From Kocuria flava (GTDB lineage Bacteria; Actinomycetota; Actinomycetes; Actinomycetales; Micrococcaceae): 64,000 nucleotides of DNA. Shown piece after piece: positions 51,660 through 59,993 of this stretch; position 1 is the first letter of the stretch; every line of letters starts with the position of its first letter. The notes beneath the pieces were generated by a model, which saw only the letters and a list, made by a program, of their open reading frames with translations, ran no database searches and had not been told where the DNA came from. Position numbers and translations under genes: made by a program. The stretch is taken from NCBI RefSeq assembly GCF_001482365.1, contig NZ_CP013254.1:1054001-1118000 (forward strand), written 5' to 3'.

Positions 51660-52463
51660 ATGAACGCCGAGCACACCGCCGCGCTGCGCGAGTTCGACAC
51701 CACCACGGCCCGCTGGGGCCGGCTGACGATGATCGCCGGGCTGCTCTTCGCCCTCGCCGGACCCGCCTACCTCGTGCTCTTCAGCGGGCTCGACGTCGAG
51801 CAGGCCCGGATCTGGACGGCACTGATCGCCATCGCCGGCACCTTCGGCGTGCTGTGGGTGGTCGAGCCGCTGACCTACTACCCGATCCTCGGGCAGGCCT
51901 CGATGTACCAGGCCTTCATGATCGGCAACATCTCCAACAAGCTGCTGCCCTCCGCGCTGATCGCCCAGTCGGCGATCGGCGCCAGGCCCGGGACCCGGCG
52001 GGGCGAGCTGGCCGCGGTCATGGCCATCGGCGGCGCCGCCGTGGTGCACCTGGTCTCCCTGCTGGTCTTCGTCGGCGTCCTCGGCACGTGGCTCGTCGGC
52101 GTCGTGCCCGCCGACGTGATCGCGGTGGTCCAGACCTACATCCTGCCCTCCGTCATGGGCGCCGTGCTCGTCCAGGCCATCGTCTCGACCCGCAACCTGC
52201 GGATGACCCTCGTGGCCGGGACGGTCGCGGCCCTCGTGGTGTTCGTGCTCGTGCCCGCGGTCCCGTCCCTGGCCTTCTTCGGCACGGCCATCGCCGTGCT
52301 CACCACCGCGGTGCTGGCGTGGTTCCTGCGCGACCGCACCGCGGCGCCGTCCGGACCGGCGGCGGGCGCCCCCGCCGCCGCGGACGCCCCCGCCGTGCCG
52401 GCCGGCCCCGGCGACCCGGCCGCACCGGTCCCGCCGCGGACCGAGGACACCGCCCGCGGCTGA
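51660..52463 (+). CDS. Membrane protein paired with DUF5058
   Basis: I do not know a family name. The 267-residue protein has about seven hydrophobic helices (for example LTMIAGLLFALAGPAYLVLF and IWTALIAIAGTFGVLWVV) with the polar loop PLTYYPILGQASMYQAFMIGNISNKLLPSALIAQSAIGARPGTRRGELAAVMAIGGAAVVHL. NISNK-LPSALIAQ looks like a pore or substrate loop. The last 45 residues are a Pro/Ala-rich cytosolic tail. It begins 28 bases after DUF5058 with GGAGGAGA before the ATG, and the amidohydrolase follows 36 bases later. The two membrane proteins probably form one complex. Confidence 0.8.
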   Translation: MNAEHTAALREFDTTTARWGRLTMIAGLLFALAGPAYLVLFSGLDVEQARIWTALIAIAGTFGVLWVVEPLTYYPILGQASMYQAFMIGNISNKLLPSALIAQSAIGARPGTRRGELAAVMAIGGAAVVHLVSLLVFVGVLGTWLVGVVPADVIAVVQTYILPSVMGAVLVQAIVSTRNLRMTLVAGTVAALVVFVLVPAVPSLAFFGTAIAVLTTAVLAWFLRDRTAAPSGPAAGAPAAADAPAVPAGPGDPAAPVPPRTEDTARG

Positions 52464-52499
52464 GCCACCCCGCACCCCGCACCCCCGAAGGAGAACGCC

Positions 52500-53726
52500 A
52501 TGACCACCACGACCGTCCCGCAGCCGAGCGAGGAGCTCACCGAGCGGATGCACGAGCTCTACCGGCACCTGCACGCCCACCCGGAGCTGTCGATGCAGGA
52601 GCACGCCACGGCCGAGCTGATCGAGCGCGAGCTCGACGCGCTGGGGGTGGAGCACTTCCGCTGCGGCGGCACCGGCGTCGTCGGCGTGCTGCGCAACGGG
52701 CAGGGGCCGGTGGTGGCCTTCCGCGCCGACACGGACGGGCTGCCCCTGGCCGAGGACACCGGGCTGGACTACGCCAGCACCGCCACCGGCCGCCTCGAGG
52801 ACGGCACCGAGGTGCCCGTGATGCACGGCTGCGGCCACGACACCCACGTGGCCGTGCTGCTGACGGCCGCGCGCCTGCTCGCGGGCGCGCGCGAGGCGTG
52901 GTCGGGGACCCTGGTGCTCGTCTTCCAGCCCGGGGAGGAGACCGCCGCGGGGGCGCAGGCCATGCTGGCGGACGGGCTGTGGGAGCGGGCCCCGCGCCCG
53001 GAGGTGGTCCTGGGCCAGCACGTGATGCCGCAGCTCGCGGGCACGATCCACTGCTCGGTGGGCGACGCCATGGCCATGGCGGACTCGTGGCGGGTCACCG
53101 TGCACGGCAAGGGCGCCCACGCGTCCCAGCCGCAGGACGCCACCGACCCGATCGTGCTGGGGGCCCACATCATCACCCGGCTCCAGACCGTCGTCGCCCG
53201 CGAGGTCGACCCGCGCCGCTCCGCCGTCGTCACGGTGGGGACCTTCCACGGGGGGCTCAAGGAGAACATCATCCCGGCCCGGGCGGAGTTCACGCTCAAC
53301 GTGCGCACCCTCGACCCGGAGGTGCGCGAGCACGTGCTCGGGGCCCTGCGGCGGATCATCAGCGCGGAGGCCGCGGCCTCGGGCGCCCCCGAGCCCACGG
53401 TCGAGGTGCTCTCGACCTTCCCCCGCAACTACAACGACCCCGCCGCCACCACGGAGCTGCTCGAGCACTTCCGCCGGGAGCTGGGGGAGGAGCGCGTGGT
53501 CCAGGTCGACCCGCTCATGGGCTCGGAGGACTTCGGCGCCCTCGGCGCGGCCATCGGGGTGCCCTCGGTGTTCTGGATGTTCGGCGGCCACGACGCCGCG
53601 ACCCTGGCCGGGGAGGGGCCGGTGCCGGTCAACCACTCGCCGTTCTTCGCCCCCGCCGTGGAGCCCACGCTGTCCACCGGCGTGCGGGCGGCCGTGGTGG
53701 CGATCCTCGCCCGGCTCGGGCGCTGA
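52500..53726 (+). CDS. M20-family amidohydrolase (M20D type)
   Basis: The 408-residue metallo-amidohydrolase belongs to the M20D branch (aminoacylase, hippurate and IAA-amino acid hydrolases). Metal ligands are visible: Cys111 and His113 in MHGCGHDTH, Glu146/Glu147 in FQPGEE, His174 in LGQHVMP and the C-terminal NHSPFF histidine. GKGAHASQPQDATDP is the dimerisation lid. MGSEDFG carries the conserved catalytic-site acid. It should cut an N-acyl or N-aroyl amino acid after import by the two membrane proteins upstream. GAAGGAGAACGCC precedes the ATG. It is not an allantoate amidohydrolase, which has different motifs. Confidence 0.92.
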   Translation: MTTTTVPQPSEELTERMHELYRHLHAHPELSMQEHATAELIERELDALGVEHFRCGGTGVVGVLRNGQGPVVAFRADTDGLPLAEDTGLDYASTATGRLEDGTEVPVMHGCGHDTHVAVLLTAARLLAGAREAWSGTLVLVFQPGEETAAGAQAMLADGLWERAPRPEVVLGQHVMPQLAGTIHCSVGDAMAMADSWRVTVHGKGAHASQPQDATDPIVLGAHIITRLQTVVAREVDPRRSAVVTVGTFHGGLKENIIPARAEFTLNVRTLDPEVREHVLGALRRIISAEAAASGAPEPTVEVLSTFPRNYNDPAATTELLEHFRRELGEERVVQVDPLMGSEDFGALGAAIGVPSVFWMFGGHDAATLAGEGPVPVNHSPFFAPAVEPTLSTGVRAAVVAILARLGR

Positions 53727-53900
53727 GGGCGGGACCGGCCGGCGCCGCGGCGGCGTGCACCGGGCCGGGGGCGTCCGCCGTCGTGCCCCGGTCCGGTGCC
53801 CGGGGCCCGACGACGGCCCTGCGGGCCGGCGGCCCGGGCCGGCCGAGCGCACGGCGGGCCGGCGGCACGGGCGCTGCGGCCCGGCGCGGCCGGGCGCGGC

Positions 53901-55259
53901 TCAGCGCCGGGAGCGGGTCAGCAGCGCGGAGGCGCCGCTGACGAGGACCATCGCCGCGGCGGCGCCGATCGCCGCCGCGAAGGCCCCGTCCGGGCCGGCG
54001 AGCTCGGCGAGGGACCCGGCCAGGGCCGCGCCCAGGGCCGTGCCCAGGACCACGCCGCCGGCCAGCAGCGTCATGACGGTGCCCTGCCGCTCCGGCCGGG
54101 CGGCGTCCCCGCCGACCGTGAAGATCGTGACCATCACGGGGCCCACGGGGATCCCGGCCACGAGCAGCGCGACGACCATGGCGGGCACGGTCGCCGGGGC
54201 GAGCAGCAGCAGGCTCAGCCCGGCCATGGCCGCGGCGCTGCCCACCCACCGGGCGCCGGGGCGCAGCCGCTGCGGCCACCACGCCACGGACAGCGCCGCC
54301 GCGGCCGAGCTCAGGCCCAGCACGGCGTAGAGCAGCCCGGCCGCGCTCTCCAGCCCGAAACGGCCGCCGAACGCGGCCAGCCCGTTCTGCAGGGCCCCGA
54401 AGAAGGTGCCCATGGCGACCATGCCCAGCACCGGCAGCAGCACGAGCACCCGCTCGCGCGCGCTCATCGGGACCGGGGGCCCGGCCGCGGCACGGGCCGG
54501 GCCCGCCACGGCGCGGCCGGAGGGGTGCAGGGCGAAGGCCGGCACGAGCAGCAGCACGAGCAGCGCGGAGAGCACGAACGGCAGCCAGGGCGCGACGAGG
54601 GAGGCCAGCAGCCCCACCAGGGCGGGCCCCAGGACGAAGGTCAGCTCGTCCGCGGTCGACTCGTAGGACAGCGCCGTGTCGAGGGTCCGGCGGTCGGGGC
54701 CGGCCAGCGCCCGCCAGCGCACGCGCACGAGCGGGCCGACCGGCGGGCACGTCGCGCCCACGAGCAGGGCCGCCGCCACGACGGCCGGCAGCGCCGGCCC
54801 GCCCGGACCCAGGGGCACGTGGGCGGCGGCGAGCAGCAGGGCGGTGCTCACCGCGTGGAGCAGGGCCAGGACCAGCAGCACCGGCCGCTGGCCGGCCCGG
54901 TCGGCGAGGGCCCCGGCCAGCGGCCCGCCGGCGGCGGCGCCGATCCCCACGGCCCCGGCGGCCAGCCCTCCGGCGGCGTAGGACCCGGTGACGGCGGTGG
55001 CCAGGGTCAGGGTGCCGACGGTGACCATCGCCATGGGCAGGCGGGCCAGCAGGGCCAGCGGGAGGAAGCCGAGGCCGGTCAGCCGCACGAGCCGGGTCCA
55101 CGGCCCGCCGTCCGCGGCGGGCCGTGCGGATGCGGCGGCGGGGCCGGCCGCGGTGCCGGGGGACGCGGCCGGGCCGGGCACGGCGGGCGCGGGCACGGCG
55201 GGCGCGGGCACGGCGGTGAGGGGGCCGGTCGAGGGGTGGGCGGGGGGTGCGGTGGTCAC
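53901..55259 (-). CDS. MFS transporter
   Basis: The 452-residue transporter has 12 hydrophobic helices after an unusual Pro/Ala-rich N-terminal 50 residues with VPAPA repeats. Motif A is present as AGALADRAGQRPVLLV. TLDTALSYESTADELTFVLGPALVGLLAS in the middle matches a small actinobacterial subgroup of presumed exporters. The GTG start follows CAGGAGACCC. It stands alone, with a 174-base GC-rich gap containing CCGGGCC inverted copies toward the M20 gene. The substrate is unknown. Confidence 0.88.
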   Translation of the reverse strand: MTTAPPAHPSTGPLTAVPAPAVPAPAVPGPAASPGTAAGPAAASARPAADGGPWTRLVRLTGLGFLPLALLARLPMAMVTVGTLTLATAVTGSYAAGGLAAGAVGIGAAAGGPLAGALADRAGQRPVLLVLALLHAVSTALLLAAAHVPLGPGGPALPAVVAAALLVGATCPPVGPLVRVRWRALAGPDRRTLDTALSYESTADELTFVLGPALVGLLASLVAPWLPFVLSALLVLLLVPAFALHPSGRAVAGPARAAAGPPVPMSARERVLVLLPVLGMVAMGTFFGALQNGLAAFGGRFGLESAAGLLYAVLGLSSAAAALSVAWWPQRLRPGARWVGSAAAMAGLSLLLLAPATVPAMVVALLVAGIPVGPVMVTIFTVGGDAARPERQGTVMTLLAGGVVLGTALGAALAGSLAELAGPDGAFAAAIGAAAAMVLVSGASALLTRSRR

Positions 55260-55320
55260 GGGTCTCCTGAGCAGCTGCGCACCGTCCCGCCTCCCGGTGC
55301 GCCCGACCCGGACACGCCCG

Positions 55321-56181
55321 CTAGTCTACCGGCCCCCGCGCCGGCACGCGGGTGATCTCCACCGCACCCGTGGCCGAGGAGGCGTGGAGGCAGGGCCGGT
55401 CGGCGGGGGCCGCGGCGCAGACCGCGGCCGCCGGCCGGGCGGTTCCGCCCCGCTCCGCACCGGGCACGGCGGGGGTCCACCAGTCGGCCTCCGGCACCGT
55501 CGCCTCGACGGAGCCCGCGCCGGCCGTCAGGGACGTGCGCCGGGGCGCCTCGCCCACGAGCCGGACCTCGGTGGAGCCGACCTCGGTGTGCACGTCCAGG
55601 TCCTCGCGCACCCGCAGCCCGTCGAGCTCGACCGACCCGACGTCGGAGGCCGCCCACAGGGAGCGGGCGCTGCCGGAGGCCTCGACCACCCCGGCGTCGG
55701 TCTCGAGGCGCACGTCGCCGAAGTCGCCCTCGAGGCTCAGGACGCCGGCGTCCGAGGACAGCCGCAGGTCCACGGGCCCGTCCCCGGAGGGGACGGTCAC
55801 GCGCACGTGCATCCCGCCGCCGGCACCGGGCCAGGAGCTGCCCGGGAGGGCGTCGATGCTCAGCCGCCCGTCCGCGACGCGGGGCTCGGGGGCGCTCTCG
55901 AGCCGGATCCCGGCGTAGACGGACTCCACGCGCAGGTCGGGCACGTCGGCCGTGGCGACCTCGACCACGGCCGAGCGGCCGTCGACCACGACCGTGTCCA
56001 CGGGCTCGGTCACCGTGGTCGCGACCCGGTGCTCCTGGACGGACAGGGCGGCGGCCGCGACCGCGCCGCCGCTGCCCAGCAGGGCCAGGGCGCCGAGGCC
56101 GCCGAGCACGGCGGTGGGCACGAGCCAGGCGGCGCGCTCGCCGCTGCCGGGGACGGACCGGGGGCTGGGGTGGGTGGTCAT
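55321..56181 (-). CDS. DUF4097-type membrane-anchored beta-repeat protein
   Basis: The 286-residue protein has one N-terminal membrane helix (AWLVPTAVLGGLGALALLGSGGAVAAAALSV, about 18-48). The external part is built of repeated beta strands of the DUF4097 kind (VVVDGRSAVVEVATADVPDLRVES, LRLSSDAGVLSLEGDFGDVRLETDAGVVEASGSARSLWAASDVGSVELDGLRV). Two cysteines near the C-terminus (VCAAAPADRPCLH) could form a disulfide. Its ATG overlaps the response regulator stop (ATGA), so it is the third gene of a signalling operon. It may modulate the kinase or be its envelope-stress output; neither is shown. Confidence 0.85.
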   Translation of the reverse strand: MTTHPSPRSVPGSGERAAWLVPTAVLGGLGALALLGSGGAVAAAALSVQEHRVATTVTEPVDTVVVDGRSAVVEVATADVPDLRVESVYAGIRLESAPEPRVADGRLSIDALPGSSWPGAGGGMHVRVTVPSGDGPVDLRLSSDAGVLSLEGDFGDVRLETDAGVVEASGSARSLWAASDVGSVELDGLRVREDLDVHTEVGSTEVRLVGEAPRRTSLTAGAGSVEATVPEADWWTPAVPGAERGGTARPAAAVCAAAPADRPCLHASSATGAVEITRVPARGPVD

Positions 56182-56903
56182 GGCCGGAACTCCTGACGGG
56201 TCGGACGGGTCGGGCGGGCCCCGGGGGACGCCGCCCCCGGAGGTGCCGCCCCGGGATCGGGGTAGCCGAGGTAGCGCAGCACCGCGCGGACGCGGCGGTT
56301 GCCGCCGTCCTCGTGGGCGAGGCCGAGCTTGGTGAACACGGAGCGGATGTTCTTCTCGACCGAGGACTCGGTGAGGAACAGGTTCGCCGCGATCGAGGCG
56401 TTGGACAGGCCCTGGGCCATGAGCCCGAGCACCTCGTGCTCCCGCGGGGAGAGCAGCTCCAGGTCCTGGCGGTGCCGGGAGCGCACGAGCAGCTGGGCGA
56501 CGACCTCGGGGTCGAGGACGGTGCCGCCGGCGCCGACGGTCTCCACGGACTCGAGGAACTGCTCGACGTCGGCCACGCGGTCCTTGAGCAGGTAGCCGAG
56601 CCCGTCCCGGCGGGAGGCGATGAGCTCCGCGGCGTAGCGCTCCTCGACGTACTGGGAGAGCACGAGCACGGCGATGCCGGGGTGCTGGGCGCGCAGCAGG
56701 ACCGCGGCGCGGATGCCCTCGTCGGTGAAGGTCGGGGGCAGGCGCACGTCGACGAGCGCGAAGTCGGGGGCGTGCTGCTCCACGGCCCGCAGGAGGTCCT
56801 CGGCCGTGTCGACGTCGGCGACCACCTCGTGCCCGGCCTCGGTGAGCAGGCGCACGAGCCCGGCGCGCAGCAGGACGGCGTCCTCGGCGACGACCACGCG
56901 CAT
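56178..56903 (-). CDS. NarL/LuxR-type response regulator
   Basis: The 241-residue two-component regulator has a receiver domain with the acidic pair Glu7/Asp8, phosphoacceptor Asp52 (FALVDVRLPP) and Lys107 (YLLKD). A LuxR-type HTH follows (LSPREHEVLGLMAQGLSNASIAANLFLTESSVEKNIRSVFTKLGL). A Pro/Arg-rich tail of about 25 residues ends the protein. Its start overlaps the kinase stop (TGATG), so both are coupled and should form one pair. The DUF4097 gene starts inside its stop codon. Confidence 0.95.
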   Translation of the reverse strand: MRVVVAEDAVLLRAGLVRLLTEAGHEVVADVDTAEDLLRAVEQHAPDFALVDVRLPPTFTDEGIRAAVLLRAQHPGIAVLVLSQYVEERYAAELIASRRDGLGYLLKDRVADVEQFLESVETVGAGGTVLDPEVVAQLLVRSRHRQDLELLSPREHEVLGLMAQGLSNASIAANLFLTESSVEKNIRSVFTKLGLAHEDGGNRRVRAVLRYLGYPDPGAAPPGAASPGARPTRPTRQEFRP

Positions 56904-58372
56904 CAGGACCGCCCCCCGGTGCTGCCGGCCGGCAGCTCGACGCCCAGGACGGTGGGCCCTCCGGCGGGGGAGTCGAGGGTGAACCGCCCGCCGGCGGAGC
57001 GGACGCGGTCGGCGATCCCCGACAGGCCGCCGCCGGGCACGACCACGGCACCGCCGCGGCCGTCGTCGAGGACCCGGGCGAGGACCCGGTCCGCGCCGGG
57101 GTGCTCGCCGCTCTGGAGGGAGACCTCGACGGAGACCCCGGTGGCCCCGGCGTGCTTGACCACGTTGGCCAGCCCCTCGGCGACCGCGAAGTACACGGCG
57201 GCCTCCGTCTCGGGGGCCAGGCGGGGCACGCGCACGTCCACGGCGACGGGCACGGGGGACTGGGCGGCCACGGCCGACAGCGCCGCGTCCAGGCCCCGGT
57301 CCTCCAGCACCGCGGGGTGGAAGCCGCGGGCCAGCCGGCGCAGCTCGGCGATGGCGGCCTTCGTGGTCGCGTGGGCCTCGCCGATCAGCTCCTTCGCGGC
57401 GGCGGGGTCGTCGTCGATCCGGCGCCGGGCCATGGAGAGGTTCATCGCGACGGCGACCAGCTGCGGCTGCACGCCGTCGTGCAGGTCCCGCTCGATCCGG
57501 GAGCGCTCGGTGCGCGCCCCGCGCACGGCGGTCTCGCGGGCGGCGGCCGCCTCGGCGGCCCGCCGGCGAAGCTCCGCGGCCTCGTCCACGCGCAGCAGCA
57601 GCCGGGACAGGCCCCGGTGGGCGGCCGCGCACAGGCCGACGACGACGAGGCCGGTCAGCGCGATCGTGCTCCCGGCGAGGACGACGGCCCAGCCGGGCCA
57701 GGCGCCGGGCCCGCCGGCCGGCCACACGGGGTTCCCGGGCGCCGCGTAGAGGGGGGCGAGGGCCAGGGCGAGCGCCGCGCCGGTGCCGGCGAGGGCGCCC
57801 ACGACCGCCCAGCCGAGGGCGGTCGTGAGGACCAGGTGCAGCAGCCCGGTCCACAGCGGGGCCTCGGAGACGTCGAGCCACAGCTGGTGGAGCAGCCGCC
57901 AGCCGTCGGTGCGCGGCGAGCGCCGCCGGTGCGGGGCGGGCAGCACGAGGCCGAAGGCGGCCTGGGTGCGGCGGCGCTCGACCCACACCGCGGCGCGGGC
58001 GGCGTAGACGGCGGCCGCGAGGGGCACCACGCCGACCACGACCGGCAGGGCGGCGACGCCGGAGGTGACCAGGGCCAGGAGCATGCCCAGCCACAGGGTG
58101 CCCAGCGCGGCGTCGACCACGAGGTCGGCGGACCCGGCGAGGAGGGTCCGCGGGGACCAGGGGCCCCAGCCCGGCAGGGCGCCGGGGGCCGCACCGTCCG
58201 CGGCGGCGGGGGCGCCGGCCGCCCGGGCGGCGGCGGGGTGGGATCCCGCGGGACGGGGACCGGGGGAACGGGAGTCGTCGTGGCCGGGGGCGGTGTCGGA
58301 GGGCGCCGGGCGCCCGCCCTCGTGCTGCCAGGGCACCGGTGGCAGGGGCCGGGTCTCGTGCGGTGTGCTCAT
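56903..58372 (-). CDS. Sensor histidine kinase (HisKA_3, DesK/LiaS-like)
   Basis: The 489-residue kinase starts with a Pro/Ala-rich cytoplasmic region of about 75 residues. About four to five membrane helices lie between 85 and 255, including LVVDAALGTLWLGMLLALVT and VVLAGSTIALTGLVVVGLCAAA. The dimerisation domain has the phospho-acceptor His298 in RSRIERDLHDGVQPQ. The ATPase domain shows EGLANVVKHAGA (N box) and VLDDGRGGA with GGGLSGIADRV (G boxes). It lacks a large extracellular sensor, so it may read membrane state or use the DUF4097 partner. ATG 58372 is preferred over an upstream GTG in frame that would run into the palindrome. Confidence 0.93.
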   Translation of the reverse strand: MSTPHETRPLPPVPWQHEGGRPAPSDTAPGHDDSRSPGPRPAGSHPAAARAAGAPAAADGAAPGALPGWGPWSPRTLLAGSADLVVDAALGTLWLGMLLALVTSGVAALPVVVGVVPLAAAVYAARAAVWVERRRTQAAFGLVLPAPHRRRSPRTDGWRLLHQLWLDVSEAPLWTGLLHLVLTTALGWAVVGALAGTGAALALALAPLYAAPGNPVWPAGGPGAWPGWAVVLAGSTIALTGLVVVGLCAAAHRGLSRLLLRVDEAAELRRRAAEAAAARETAVRGARTERSRIERDLHDGVQPQLVAVAMNLSMARRRIDDDPAAAKELIGEAHATTKAAIAELRRLARGFHPAVLEDRGLDAALSAVAAQSPVPVAVDVRVPRLAPETEAAVYFAVAEGLANVVKHAGATGVSVEVSLQSGEHPGADRVLARVLDDGRGGAVVVPGGGLSGIADRVRSAGGRFTLDSPAGGPTVLGVELPAGSTGGRS

Positions 58373-58416
58373 GGCCACCACGCTACGGTCGCGGGCGGCC
58401 CGCCGACTGCGACGCT

Positions 58417-58462
58417 GCCCGCCCGGTGCGGGTGCGGATATCCGCACCCGCACCGGGCGGGC
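58417..58462. repeat. Perfect 46-bp palindrome in a divergent promoter region
   Basis: The two 23-base arms match without a mismatch or spacer around the centre GATATC. The left arm ends GGGTGCGGAT and the right arm begins ATCCGCACCC. It lies 45 bases upstream of the histidine kinase start and 145 bases before the GlcD-like start. A second imperfect GC-rich inverted repeat (GCCGCCGCCGGGC, CCCGGC, GGCGGCGGCC) follows at about 58460-58510. Because both flanking genes diverge, it is not an ordinary terminator. Confidence 0.9.
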
Positions 58463-58606
58463 CGCCGCCGGGCAGCCCGCCCGGCGACACGCGGCGGCGG
58501 CCGGGCGGGCGGGTGTTGACGCAGCTCACATCCCGTCCCTACGGTCGCACCGTGGCCCGGGAGCCGTGCGCCCCGGGCCCCGCCGCCCGAGCCGAGGAGC
58601 CCGCCC

Positions 58607-59977
58607 ATGACCACCACCCCGCCGGCCCGTCCCGTGCCCGAGGCCCTGGCCGGGCTGCCGGGCTTCACCCGGGACCCCGCCGAGCTCGAGCGGGTCCGCA
58701 CCGACCGCTCCGGCTACGTCCCGCCCACGCGCCCCGCCGGCCTCGTGCGGGCCCGCACCGTCGAGGACGTGGTGCGGACGCTGCGCGCCGCCCACGAGCA
58801 CCGCGTCCCGGTCGTGCCCCGCGGGGCCGGCACGGGCCTGGCGGCCGGGGCCTCGGCCCGCGAGGGCGAGATCGTCCTGGACCTGCACCGGATGAACCGG
58901 ATCCTGCGCATCGACCCGGTCGAGCAGATCGCCGTGGTGGAGCCGGGGGTGCTCAACGCCGACCTCAACGCGGCCGCCGCCGAGCACGGGCTGTTCTACG
59001 CCCCGGACCCGGCCAGCACGTCGATCTGCTCCGTCGGGGGCAACATCGCGACCAACGCCGGCGGGATGCGCTGCGCCAAGTACGGGGTGACCCGTGAGGC
59101 GGTGCTCGCGCTGACGGTCGTCCTCGCCGACGGCCGGGTGCTCACCACCGGGGCCGGGACCGTCAAGGCCGTCACCGGCTACGACCTCAAGGCGCTGTTC
59201 ACCGGCTCGGAGGGCACCCTGGGCGTCGTCGTCGAGGCCGTTCTGCGCCTGCGCCCGGCGCCCGTGGCCACGGCGACCGTCGCGGCCTGGTTCCGCGACG
59301 TGGGCAGCGCGGCGGCCGCGGCCTCCGCGGTCATCGCGGCGCGGGCGACCCCGTCGGTGCTCGAGCTCGTCGACGGCCCCACCCTGGGGGCGATCGACCT
59401 GGCCACGGGCAGCGCCCACCGCAGCCGCGGCGAGGCCTTCCTGCTCGCCCAGACCGACGGCTTCGGGGCGGAGCTCGAGCGGGACGTGGTGCTGCGGGCG
59501 ATCGAGCCCTTCGCCGAGTCCGTGCTCGTCGCCGACGACCCGGCGGAGGCGGAGGCGCTCGTGCAGGCCCGCCGCAGCGCCATCCCCTCGCTCGAGGCCC
59601 TCGGGCGGGTCTCGATCGGGGACGTCGGGGTGCCGCGCCACCGGCTCGCGGAGATGGTCACCGGGCTGCGGCGGATCGCGGAGGAGACCGGCGTGGAGAT
59701 CTGCACGGTCGCCCACGCGGCGGACGGCAACCTGCACCCCATGATCGTCGTGGACCGGGACGAGCCGATCACCGAGGGCCCGCCCAAGCTCGCCCTGGGC
59801 CGGATGTTCGAGCTCGCCCGCAGCCTCGGCGGCACCCTGACCGGCGAGCACGGGGTGGGGCTGCTCAAGCAGGACTGGTTCACCGCCGAGGTCGGGGAGC
59901 TCTCCCGCGAGGTCCAGCACCGGATCAAGCAGGCCCTGGACCCCCACGGCATCCTCAACCCCGGCAAGGCCGTCTGA
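58607..59977 (+). CDS. FAD-linked oxidase of the glycolate oxidase GlcD / D-lactate dehydrogenase type
   Basis: The 456-residue flavoprotein has an N-terminal PCMH-type FAD-binding domain (HEHRVPVVPRGAGTGLAAGAS, AVVEPGVLNADLN, SICSVGGNIATNAGG, TGYDLKALFTGSEGTLGV) and a C-terminal FAD-oxidase_C domain (AHAADGNLHPMI, the catalytic-histidine segment, and GGTLTGEHGVGLLKQDWF). It oxidises a D-2-hydroxyacid such as glycolate or D-lactate. Glycolate oxidation would yield glyoxylate for the gcl/malate synthase routes in this window, but no operator or GlcE/GlcF partner is nearby. A TACGGT box at about 58539 suggests a promoter with a 55-base leader. Confidence 0.93.
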   Translation: MTTTPPARPVPEALAGLPGFTRDPAELERVRTDRSGYVPPTRPAGLVRARTVEDVVRTLRAAHEHRVPVVPRGAGTGLAAGASAREGEIVLDLHRMNRILRIDPVEQIAVVEPGVLNADLNAAAAEHGLFYAPDPASTSICSVGGNIATNAGGMRCAKYGVTREAVLALTVVLADGRVLTTGAGTVKAVTGYDLKALFTGSEGTLGVVVEAVLRLRPAPVATATVAAWFRDVGSAAAAASAVIAARATPSVLELVDGPTLGAIDLATGSAHRSRGEAFLLAQTDGFGAELERDVVLRAIEPFAESVLVADDPAEAEALVQARRSAIPSLEALGRVSIGDVGVPRHRLAEMVTGLRRIAEETGVEICTVAHAADGNLHPMIVVDRDEPITEGPPKLALGRMFELARSLGGTLTGEHGVGLLKQDWFTAEVGELSREVQHRIKQALDPHGILNPGKAV

Positions 59978-59993
59978 GCCGGTCCCGCCGGGC

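Noticed and set aside
52500..53726. M20 amidohydrolase as the missing allantoate amidohydrolase
   Set aside because: Its motifs (MHGCGHD, MGSEDFG, dimerisation lid) are M20D type. AllC belongs to the hydantoinase/carbamoylase branch with other motifs, and no purine operator precedes this gene.
58460..58510. rho-independent terminator in the GC-rich inverted repeats before the GlcD-like gene
   Set aside because: Both neighbouring genes point away from the site, so no known transcript would end there.
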